NCBI RefSeq assembly: GCF_028748185.1
Contig: NZ_CP118164.1
Span: forward strand, 2,232,001 to 2,296,000
Length of the DNA: 64,000 nt
Source: Bremerella sp. P1
Lineage (GTDB): Bacteria > Planctomycetota > Planctomycetia > Pirellulales > Pirellulaceae
Direction: 5' to 3'
Both the position numbers and the translations under genes were made by a program. The notes beneath the pieces were generated by a model that was not told the origin of the DNA, made no database searches, and saw only the letters and a program-made list of their open reading frames with translations. Below are positions 56,801-64,000 of the stretch, piece by piece. Position 1 is the stretch's first letter; the number at the start of each line of letters is the position of its first letter.

Positions 56801-58102
56801 ATGAAGAAGCGTGGTTTCACGTTGATTGAACTGTTGGTGGTTATCGCCATCATCGGTATCCTCGTTGCCCTGCTGCTGCCTGCCGTTTCGCGTGCTCGTG
56901 AAGCTGCTCGTAACGCAGAATGCAAGAACAACCTGCGTCAATTCGGTATCGGTGCTTACATCTTCGCCGGCGTCGACAAGCGTGGTCGTCTGATCAGCTC
57001 CGCTTACGACTTTAAGCGTGACGGTTGCCCAGACACCTACGGTTGGGTTGCGGACTTGGTGAACACTGGTTCCGCTGCTCCTGCCGAAATGCTTTGCCCA
57101 ACTTCCCCGCTGCGTGGTTTGGAAAAGCTGAACGACCTGTTGGGTGGTTCCGCTACGACCGACCCTAAAGAAGGTGTCGCGACGAACAAACTGTTCGCAG
57201 GTCTGTGTGGTCCAACTTCCGCTGCCCCATTCAGCAATACGCCTGCCACTACCGCAGCACGCGCTGAGTACCTGAAGACCCAGTTGCTGGATCAGGGCTA
57301 CAACACGAACTACGCTTCGAGCTGGTTCGCTGTCCGCGAACAGGTCACCTTCACCATCGGTGGTACTGGTAACAAGGACCTGTTGGTTGTTGGCCAAATG
57401 AAGGGTCTGGGCGGCACTCGTGGTGGTATTCGTACCCGTACGGTCGAATCCGCAATCGTTCCTTCCCAGGCGATTCCACTGCAAGGTTGCGGTGCCCCTG
57501 GTGACACGGACGAAGCTGTTCTGTCGGTTGACCTGAGCGTTGACGCCGACTTGATCGAAGGTGCGCGTCTGGCCGAATCGTTCAATGACGGTCCTGCTAT
57601 CGCAAGTGCTAGTGCCGCTTCTGGCGTCACGACGCGCGTTGAAGTCAACCCAATTCCTTTCACGGCCTACAGCCAAACTGGTGTTGGTTCGTGGGACGGT
57701 CTTGATGACCCAACTGCATTCGCAAATGACGAAGTTGCCAACGACACTTCGGGTGCTGGTAACTTCAACGCCGACGGTCAGCGCATGGCTGGTACCGGTG
57801 GTGACGGTGCCCAGTGGGCCCAGGACACTCGCGACTGGTTCGCTTGGCACGCTGTTGGTAAGACCGGCGGTGCTTGTAACATCCTGATGGCTGACGGTTC
57901 GGTGAAGACCGCCTTCGACGTCAATGGCGACGGCTTCCTGAACCCAGGTTTCAACATCAATCCAAATGGTACCGATGTTGAAAACTCCCTGATCGACAAG
58001 GTTGGTTACACCGACAACACCGTCGAAATGGACTGGTTCGACATCTACTGTGGCGTTTCGATCCTGCCTCGTAAGGCTATGAAGGGTACCTTCGAAGACT
58101 AG
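56801..58102 (+). CDS. DUF1559 prepilin-like protein, highly expressed
   Basis: A 433-residue type IV pilin-like protein. The type III signal [20 protein letters not shown] has a six-residue leader with Gly and Glu at +5. The DUF1559 signature is [20 protein letters not shown], followed by [12 protein letters not shown], a likely calcium loop. Codon choice is strongly biased (Arg nearly always CGT, Gly mostly GGT), in contrast with neighbours, which suggests high expression. It is followed by a strong terminator. Confidence 0.93.
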   Translation: MKKRGFTLIELLVVIAIIGILVALLLPAVSRAREAARNAECKNNLRQFGIGAYIFAGVDKRGRLISSAYDFKRDGCPDTYGWVADLVNTGSAAPAEMLCPTSPLRGLEKLNDLLGGSATTDPKEGVATNKLFAGLCGPTSAAPFSNTPATTAARAEYLKTQLLDQGYNTNYASSWFAVREQVTFTIGGTGNKDLLVVGQMKGLGGTRGGIRTRTVESAIVPSQAIPLQGCGAPGDTDEAVLSVDLSVDADLIEGARLAESFNDGPAIASASAASGVTTRVEVNPIPFTAYSQTGVGSWDGLDDPTAFANDEVANDTSGAGNFNADGQRMAGTGGDGAQWAQDTRDWFAWHAVGKTGGACNILMADGSVKTAFDVNGDGFLNPGFNINPNGTDVENSLIDKVGYTDNTVEMDWFDIYCGVSILPRKAMKGTFED

Positions 58103-58160
58103 TCTTCAAGGGCCTTGGCCTGACGAGAGGAACCGAAAACTACGAGACCTCTAGAAAGTC

Positions 58161-58188
58161 CGAGCCTTGGGGGAAACCCCAAGGCTCG
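58161..58188 (+). terminator. Strong terminator after the DUF1559 gene
   Basis: CGAGCCTTGGGG and CCCCAAGGCTCG form a perfect 12-base stem with a GAAA loop, followed by CTTTC. Confidence 0.85.
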
Positions 58189-58229
58189 CTTTCATGTTAC
58201 TTTCCCCACCTACTTTCGAGTCAATTGCC

Positions 58230-59474
58230 ATGAGCCGCTTCATGCCCCTGGTTATCCTGCTGATTTCCGTCACGATTGCGGGAGTCTTATGGTTGTCAGG
58301 CCCCTTTGATTCTCAAACATCGAATTCAACGCCAGCGAAGGACACGCAAGCGGCTGCCACGGTAGAGCCTTCGACCAGCAACGAAACCAAAGTAGAAAAA
58401 GAATCCACAAAGGATGAGGAAGCCGCCCAGAAAAGCACAGCCTATCCCATCGCTGTTACTCCGAAAACATCCTACGACTTTGGCGTCCTGCCCCGTTTTA
58501 CCCAAACGCATCATGTCTTCGAGATCCGCAACGAAGGCACCGCCCCGCTGGAACTGAAACAAGGGCCAAGCTCTTGCAGCTGCACGATCCTGGGCCTGGA
58601 GACCTCAAAGGTCATGCCTGGTCAATCTGCGGAGATCAAACTCGAATGGACATTGAAATTCAAAGAGGGCCCCTTCTCTCAATCGGCAACCATCTACACG
58701 AATGATCCCAATCGAAAAGAGATTGAGCTGGTCGTCAAAGGCCTCACGGAAACACGTCTGGGCTTGAGCGAATCGGAAGTGGTCTTTTCGTCCCTCTACC
58801 CCGGTGACAGTCCAACCAAAGAGGTACTTTTGTACTCGCGTACGCTCAAGTCGCTGGGTAACGTCGCCCAAGACGTTAAGGCAACCATCCCCGGTTTGAA
58901 CGTTACCTTACACGAAGCATCGACCGAGGATCTTGAACCTGTCGAAGGACGTTGTGGGTACATTGTCAAAGTCGAAGTTCCCGGCGATCTGGAATCAGGC
59001 CACCATGTCGGCCAAGTGCAATTCACTGCCCACCCTGACGAACTTACCGACGAGGAGCAGGTCGATGCGAGAACTCCTAAGGTCGCTCTCAACATCGACC
59101 TTCGCGTCAAAGATCCTGGCGTCAAGTTCTTCTCTCCGCTGATCGATGGCTGGGGACGCATCAAGCTTGGTCAGGTCTCTTCTGAGAAAGGAAGCGAACT
59201 ACTCAAGCTTAATTTTCGAGTCGATCAGGGAGCGACGCCGTGGAACGTGACCGAAATTCGCAAATATCCTGAATTTCTCGATGTGAAAGTCGTCCCACTC
59301 GATCAGGAAAAAGGACTGTTCCAGCTTCAGATTCAAGTCCCCCCCGGTACCCCAGTAGGGAACTATTACGGCCAAACCATTGGACGTATTGTCCTGGAAA
59401 GCGACCACCCGCATATTCCTCGCGTTCCGTCGGACGAACGCGTTGGAATCGCACTCGAATTCCACGTTGATTAA
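58230..59474 (+). CDS. DUF1573 protein, membrane-anchored
   Basis: A 414-residue protein with an N-terminal transmembrane anchor (MPLVILLISVTIAGVLWL), a Ser/Thr/Lys/Glu-rich linker, and a DUF1573 domain (YDFGVLPRFTQTHHVFEIRN, then PSSCSCTIL) of immunoglobulin-like fold. The remaining 250 residues form two or three further beta-rich units. It lies between the pseudopilin gene and the PilM fusion. Start 58230 is chosen because the frame start 58167 overlaps the terminator. Confidence 0.85.
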   Translation: MSRFMPLVILLISVTIAGVLWLSGPFDSQTSNSTPAKDTQAAATVEPSTSNETKVEKESTKDEEAAQKSTAYPIAVTPKTSYDFGVLPRFTQTHHVFEIRNEGTAPLELKQGPSSCSCTILGLETSKVMPGQSAEIKLEWTLKFKEGPFSQSATIYTNDPNRKEIELVVKGLTETRLGLSESEVVFSSLYPGDSPTKEVLLYSRTLKSLGNVAQDVKATIPGLNVTLHEASTEDLEPVEGRCGYIVKVEVPGDLESGHHVGQVQFTAHPDELTDEEQVDARTPKVALNIDLRVKDPGVKFFSPLIDGWGRIKLGQVSSEKGSELLKLNFRVDQGATPWNVTEIRKYPEFLDVKVVPLDQEKGLFQLQIQVPPGTPVGNYYGQTIGRIVLESDHPHIPRVPSDERVGIALEFHVD

Positions 59475-59510
59475 GCACACTTACCCTGGAATCGTCTTCA
59501 CACAGCCTTC

Positions 59511-62129
59511 ATGATCCGCAAATACAATGATGCAATGTCATCCACTGAATCGAGCATCGACCCGTACGACCGTCTGCTTCGGATTAAGACCGAAGGGAAA
59601 CCACTCAATTTCTACGAGGTACTGAAACTCGAAGACTTTGAGAAGGACGTCAATTACATCCGCAACTACGGCGAGAAAGCTCGCAAGCAGCTCCATTCCA
59701 AGTTCGGTGAAATCGATCCAGGCCTTTGGCGGCAGGTCTTCAACCATGTCGAGGACGCGATCGCGACGCTAACCGACCAGGAGAAGAAAGCCGAATACGA
59801 TAAGAAGCTGGATATAGAGAAGACCGGTAACGCGGCTCGCGTTGCCGCCAGTTCCAATGGCAACGGCAATCATTCCGCCTCATCTCCGGCCGAGCCTGGC
59901 GATCGCATCCAGTGCCGTAAGTGCTCTACCCTCAATCCGCCCTCGCGTCGGTTTTGTTCCGATTGTGGTGATGCGCTCTTCATGGCCTGCCCCGAATGCG
60001 GTGGCATGAATACCGTTCACGAACGGTTCTGTGGACAATGTGGCGTGAACCTGCAAGCTTCAGCGAATGCACAGCGCGAAGCCCTGGAGTCGCGTTTCGA
60101 CGAAGCGGAAGCATTGCTCAAAGACGGGCGTCATGAACGCGCGTGCGATGTCTTGCGAACCCTTACCCGGGCGCAGCACGAGGGGGAAGTCGAATTCGCC
60201 AAGCGTGCCGCTACGATGATCACCCAGATCACGCTCGAGAAAGAACGCCTGATCGACCGTGCACCGGAAGTCGAAGCCGAAGCGAGACAGCTTCGCGATG
60301 GGAAACATGCCGAGAAGGCGGTCTCTTTGATTCGGGAAATCCCGAAGGTGCTTTGGCCTGACTCTCTCAAAGAACTTTACGATGAAGTCAGCGAGACCAA
60401 GAAGCAGATCAAACGACTGGCTCAGGAAATCAAGACAGCCATTCAAGAGCGTCGTACTTCGCGTCTGCTTCCGAAAGTGGAACGTCTGCTCGAGCTGAAG
60501 CCGCACGATGTCTCGGCCCAGCGGTTGGCTGAAAAGCTTCGCAAGTCGCAAGATCAGGCCGATCGATTGAAACGCGAGAAGCTGATCGAAAAAGCCAAGC
60601 AGTACCTCAAGCAGTTCCGCTACGAGCGAGCCCACCAGGTTCTCACGGAAGTCCCCGAATCGGTTCGTACAGAGAACTTCCTAAAGTTCTTTGATCAGAT
60701 TTCGGAACTGGCCTTCCTTTCGGCTGACCTTCGCCGAAGTTCGTACGCCGATCCTATTTTGGTCGGTATGGCGAGTCGCCTGGTCAAAATGATGCCGAAG
60801 GACAAGCATTCAATCGATCGGCTGCACAAGATCACCCAGCGTGTCGAACAGGCTCGCAAAAACCGCGAAGCGCCAAGCTCTTATTGGAACGAACCACCCA
60901 AGCACACCACGCTGGGCATTCCAATTGATCTTTATCCTCGGTTCCGGAAGTTCAATACGGCTGCGGTCGACGACAACGAACACTTCGAACACTTCTCTTC
61001 TGGCTTCATCGTCGCCGTGGGCCTCGCCCTGCAAGGCATCGGCGCAGCCAAAGTCGAAACGAACTTGCTACCTAACAAAAGCGGTGGCGTGTTTGGATTA
61101 ATCGGGGCCGGCAAGAAGGCACCTACCGGCGAACTGGCCTGGGGGATCGATCTCAGCAACTCGGGACTGAAAGCCGTGCTACTACGCAAGGAAGTCAAGG
61201 GAGAGAAGAAAGATGCCGAGACGATTGTTCACATCGAACAGATGGTGAAGGTCGAATTCAAACGGCCTCTTTCGCGAGCGGACGACGCGGACCGTCGTGG
61301 TCTGATTCAAGACGCCGTCGAACAGTTCTTCAACGCCGTCGGCAGAGATGTCTTTAATGACAAACGCGGTAAGCCGATTGTTTGCCTGAGCCTGCCGGCA
61401 ACCGAAGTCTTGGGACGCTTCCTGAATCTTCCGCCAGTGGACGACAAGAAGATCCCCAAGACGGTTGAATACGAAGTTCGCCACCAGATCCCTTTTCCGA
61501 TGGAAGAATTGTCATGGGACTATCACGTCTGGGATGACAACTTGGCCCCGGAAGAGATGAGCCTGGAAAGTGATGCCAAGCGAACCTGCGTGGTCGTCGC
61601 AACACGCTTGACCAAGCTACAGGAACGATTGGCGTTTTTGCGAGGACTGGGCATCACGCCGAGCCTGGTGCAAACCGATCAGATGGCGATCTATAACTTC
61701 TTTGACTTCGACCTCTTCTCGGATCAGTCATACCGCGAGTTGATGGAAGAAACGGAACAAGCCGTCGGTATCCTCGACGTCGGTTCGGATGCCAGCCACC
61801 TGGTTATCTGCGGGCCCAACTCGATTTGGTTCCGTAGCTTGGAAGTGGGTGGCGAGAACTTCACGCGTATCCTCGTGCGTCAGATGAGTCTGACGTTCAG
61901 TAAGGCCGAAGAGCTTAAGAAGAAGCCCGATACGGCAGACGAGATCTTCAAGCTGTACGACGTGGCCGAGCCTGTACTTAAGAACATCTCGAAGGAAACG
62001 TCGTACTCGGTCAACACGTACGCTGGCTTAGACAAGCTCAAGCTGGCCGAGATCAAGCTTATTGGTGGAGGCTCTTACCTGCACGGGCTGCTGACCTTCT
62101 TACAGTTCGGAAAGTTCCTGGACGTATAA
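59511..62129 (+). CDS. J-like/zinc-ribbon/PilM fusion protein
   Basis: An 872-residue protein with no signal peptide. Residues 30-100 look like a J-type helical domain without the HPD motif (NFYEVLKLEDFEKDV, LTDQEKKAEYDKKL). Residues 135-177 are two zinc ribbons (CRKC, CSDC, CPEC, CGQC). Residues 185-450 are helical and coiled-coil, with TPR-like character. Residues 540-872 are a PilM-type actin-like ATPase: WGIDLSNSGLKAVLL, EYEVRHQIPFPMEEL, GILDVGSDASHLVIC, KLIGGGSYLHGL. PilM anchors type IV pilus assembly at the inner membrane. Start 59511 or 59535. Confidence 0.85.
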   Translation: MIRKYNDAMSSTESSIDPYDRLLRIKTEGKPLNFYEVLKLEDFEKDVNYIRNYGEKARKQLHSKFGEIDPGLWRQVFNHVEDAIATLTDQEKKAEYDKKLDIEKTGNAARVAASSNGNGNHSASSPAEPGDRIQCRKCSTLNPPSRRFCSDCGDALFMACPECGGMNTVHERFCGQCGVNLQASANAQREALESRFDEAEALLKDGRHERACDVLRTLTRAQHEGEVEFAKRAATMITQITLEKERLIDRAPEVEAEARQLRDGKHAEKAVSLIREIPKVLWPDSLKELYDEVSETKKQIKRLAQEIKTAIQERRTSRLLPKVERLLELKPHDVSAQRLAEKLRKSQDQADRLKREKLIEKAKQYLKQFRYERAHQVLTEVPESVRTENFLKFFDQISELAFLSADLRRSSYADPILVGMASRLVKMMPKDKHSIDRLHKITQRVEQARKNREAPSSYWNEPPKHTTLGIPIDLYPRFRKFNTAAVDDNEHFEHFSSGFIVAVGLALQGIGAAKVETNLLPNKSGGVFGLIGAGKKAPTGELAWGIDLSNSGLKAVLLRKEVKGEKKDAETIVHIEQMVKVEFKRPLSRADDADRRGLIQDAVEQFFNAVGRDVFNDKRGKPIVCLSLPATEVLGRFLNLPPVDDKKIPKTVEYEVRHQIPFPMEELSWDYHVWDDNLAPEEMSLESDAKRTCVVVATRLTKLQERLAFLRGLGITPSLVQTDQMAIYNFFDFDLFSDQSYRELMEETEQAVGILDVGSDASHLVICGPNSIWFRSLEVGGENFTRILVRQMSLTFSKAEELKKKPDTADEIFKLYDVAEPVLKNISKETSYSVNTYAGLDKLKLAEIKLIGGGSYLHGLLTFLQFGKFLDV

Positions 62130-62215
62130 CCGAATCCGTCAACAATCACCGCTGGTGAAAACGACCTGAGCTTTGACTTGACAAAGTAAAGGGTAAAGCC
62201 ACCAGGTGCCAATGC

Positions 62216-62252
62216 AAAAGGCGATCATCCGAACGAGATGATCGCCTTTTTT
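62216..62252. terminator. Bidirectional terminator
   Basis: AAAAGGCGATCATC pairs with GATGATCGCCTTTT and both ends carry A or T tracts. It serves the PilM fusion gene and the convergent sulfatase. Confidence 0.88.
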
Positions 62253-62272
62253 AATGGATTAAAAGACGCGTA

Positions 62273-64000
62273 CTAGTTCAATTCAATCGTCACCGTCTTC
62301 AAGTGACCACCGAATTTAAACGGCAACTCATACGCGTCGTTGATCGGCGTACCGGTATCGAAGCCGATATCGGTCGTCTCGTCGAGTGTCACCCGATTGG
62401 GGATACTCTTTTCGACGCGTCCCTTGCCGACGACTTGATCGTTCGCGTAGAGCGTGACATTCGCACCAGCAAACGGTTTGTCGGCATCCGAGATGTACTC
62501 CATCTTTAACTTCACGTCCCCGGTGGGGATCTTGTCTTCCGACACGATCGTATAGCGATCGACCCCGGCCAGGTTGTAGTGATACGTCAGCTTGCCATCT
62601 TTCACGTAGAACGCGTATCCACAGAAATCACCACCTTGGGTGAACAACACGCCGTCGGCGCCTCCTTCAGGAACCACAACCTCCGCGGTGATCGTATGGC
62701 TCTTATGCTTAAGGTCCGGAGACGAGCCTTCGGTCAAGCGAAGCAAATTTGGATAGACAAACTTGTTACGTCCCTGGGTCAAGCTGGGACGGTTATCAAC
62801 GGCCAGTCTCGCTGTCTTACGATCATCCAATGGCAGTACGTCGTAGCGGGCAGCTTCCGCGAAGAACAACTTGACCAAATCCTTCAGCTTCTCAGGCTCC
62901 TGCTTGGCCAAGTCATTGGCTTGGCTGAAATCCTCTTCAACGTGGTAAAGCTCCCATGGCATCTCTAGCAGATTGGCTGGTGGATTTTCGGAAACCCATG
63001 GAACGCCACGCAGGGCACTGGCCATCCAACCGTCGTGGTAGATGCCTTGGTTGCCGAGCATTTCAAAATACTGTGTGGTCCGACGGTCTTCGGCGCTGGC
63101 ATCGTCAAAGGTATAGACCATGCTGACACCTTCGATTGGCTTCTGCCCGATGCCATTCAACTGGGCTGGCGTTTCAACACCTACGATCTCGAGGATCGTT
63201 GGATAAATATCGATCACATGATGGAACTGGTCGCGTACTTCGCCGCGGGCCTTGATTCCTTTCGGCCACGAAATCGCCATGCCATTTCGCGTTCCGCCAA
63301 AATGACTGGCAATCTGCTTGGTCCATTGAAACGGCGTGTCCATTGCCCAAGCCCAACCAGCGGGAAAATGATTGTAATGCTTAGCACTTCCCAAGGTGTC
63401 GATGGCTTTCAACTTGGATTCCAGTGGTTCTTCGATCCCGTTGAAGAAGGTCATTTCATTCAGCAGACCGCTCAAGCCACCTTCGGCACTCGAGCCGTTA
63501 TCACCGGCGATGTAGATAATCAGCGTATTGTCCAGTTCGCCCATCTCATCAATCGCATCGACCACGCGTCCGACTTCATGGTCGGTGTGGGCGGTGAATG
63601 CAGCAAAGACGGCCATCATTCGCGCGTAGACCTTGCGTTGATCTTCGGGGAGGGAATCCCATGCAGGCAAAGAATCTGGCCGAGGCGTCAACTGCGTGTT
63701 CGCTGGAATGATGCCCATCTTCTTTTGGCGAGCAAACGTATCTTCACGATACTTATCCCAACCCCCGTCAAACTTGCCTTCGAATTTCTCAATCCATTCT
63801 TCTGGAACCTGATGGGGAGCATGAGTCGCCCCAGGAGCAAAGTAGACAAAGAACGGACGCTGCGGAGCGACGGCCTTGGAAGCACGCATCATCCGGATGG
63901 CATGGTCGGCCAAGTCAGTCGTCAGGTGATATGGGGAACCATCCTCATTGGTTTCAGGAGCGGTCATACGCCGCTTGTTCTCAACCAAGGCTGGATGAAA
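62273..64000 (-). CDS. Arylsulfatase, 5' end outside window
   Basis: The last 575 or so residues of a type I sulfatase. The frame is open to the right edge (FHPALVENKRRM at the edge) and the catalytic Cys/Ser of the N-terminal sulfatase motif lies outside. Visible: FVYFAPGATHAPH, IIYIAGDNGSSAEGG (metal-binding Asp-Asn), and GTRNGMAISWPKG with the substrate-lysine region. A C-terminal beta-sandwich follows (about the last 150 residues). Planctomycetes use such enzymes to desulfate algal polysaccharides. Confidence 0.9.
   Translation of the reverse strand, partial: FHPALVENKRRMTAPETNEDGSPYHLTTDLADHAIRMMRASKAVAPQRPFFVYFAPGATHAPHQVPEEWIEKFEGKFDGGWDKYREDTFARQKKMGIIPANTQLTPRPDSLPAWDSLPEDQRKVYARMMAVFAAFTAHTDHEVGRVVDAIDEMGELDNTLIIYIAGDNGSSAEGGLSGLLNEMTFFNGIEEPLESKLKAIDTLGSAKHYNHFPAGWAWAMDTPFQWTKQIASHFGGTRNGMAISWPKGIKARGEVRDQFHHVIDIYPTILEIVGVETPAQLNGIGQKPIEGVSMVYTFDDASAEDRRTTQYFEMLGNQGIYHDGWMASALRGVPWVSENPPANLLEMPWELYHVEEDFSQANDLAKQEPEKLKDLVKLFFAEAARYDVLPLDDRKTARLAVDNRPSLTQGRNKFVYPNLLRLTEGSSPDLKHKSHTITAEVVVPEGGADGVLFTQGGDFCGYAFYVKDGKLTYHYNLAGVDRYTIVSEDKIPTGDVKLKMEYISDADKPFAGANVTLYANDQVVGKGRVEKSIPNRVTLDETTDIGFDTGTPINDAYELPFKFGGHLKTVTIELN

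Overview
The window looks like chromosome of a planctomycete of the Pirellulaceae (Blastopirellula/Bremerella-like). The evidence is the gene content: two DUF1559 prepilin-like proteins, a YTV-repeat wall protein, a DUF1501 twin-arginine protein, DUF1570 and DUF1573 proteins, FG-GAP and sulfatase proteins, creatininase and several Gfo/Idh/MocA enzymes. GC is moderate (mid-50s % by eye) and most genes stand alone or in pairs. Assignment to a genus is inference.

Layout. 1-1526 is a DinG-type helicase cut by the left edge. 1729-4755 is a tandem array of four paralogous zinc-ribbon membrane proteins. 4850-8980 holds two Gfo/Idh/MocA oxidoreductases, a VOC protein and an FG-GAP protein. 9338-11120 is an overlapping pair of paralogous membrane proteins. 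11139-13430 has a zinc-finger-like protein and a WD40-like secreted protein. 13431-15467 is an accessory patch: two lower-GC genes separated and flanked by copies of the 3' end of epmA, which itself lies at 15464-16447. 16471-19861 contains a REP-like inverted repeat pair, an NRDE/TANGO2 protein, a DUF2750 protein and FabH. 20120-23403 has oligoendopeptidase F and two conserved proteins. 23501-24470 is a complete 970-bp insertion sequence sitting in the loop of a palindrome. 24504-34819 mixes an M28 peptidase, three small secreted Tyr/Gly/Cys-rich proteins, a matrixin-like protease, a sugar-phosphate isomerase-like protein, a DUF1570+LRR protein and creatininase. 34919-35513 is tRNA-His followed by a double helix-turn-helix protein. 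35963-37576 is the YTV wall protein. 38878-41623 is the lutABC lactate oxidation operon. 43292-49858 holds DUF1501, an exported KatG, a conserved protein and a SnoaL-like protein. 49872-54658 has exported proteins, RlmN and a MOSC protein. 55233-62129 groups two DUF1559 pseudopilins, a DUF1573 protein and a large J-like/zinc-ribbon/PilM fusion. 62273-64000 is an arylsulfatase cut by the right edge.

How genes work together. lutA, lutB and lutC overlap at their stop/start codons and form a textbook L-lactate oxidation unit. pepF and the following gene are 13 bases apart. The DUF1559/DUF1573/PilM-fusion block is the best candidate for a poorly described system, a planctomycete pseudopilin or surface-fibre module. 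The epmA 3'-end repeats suggest site-specific capture of small gene cassettes, although no recombinase is encoded nearby. No CRISPR array, rRNA or prophage was seen.
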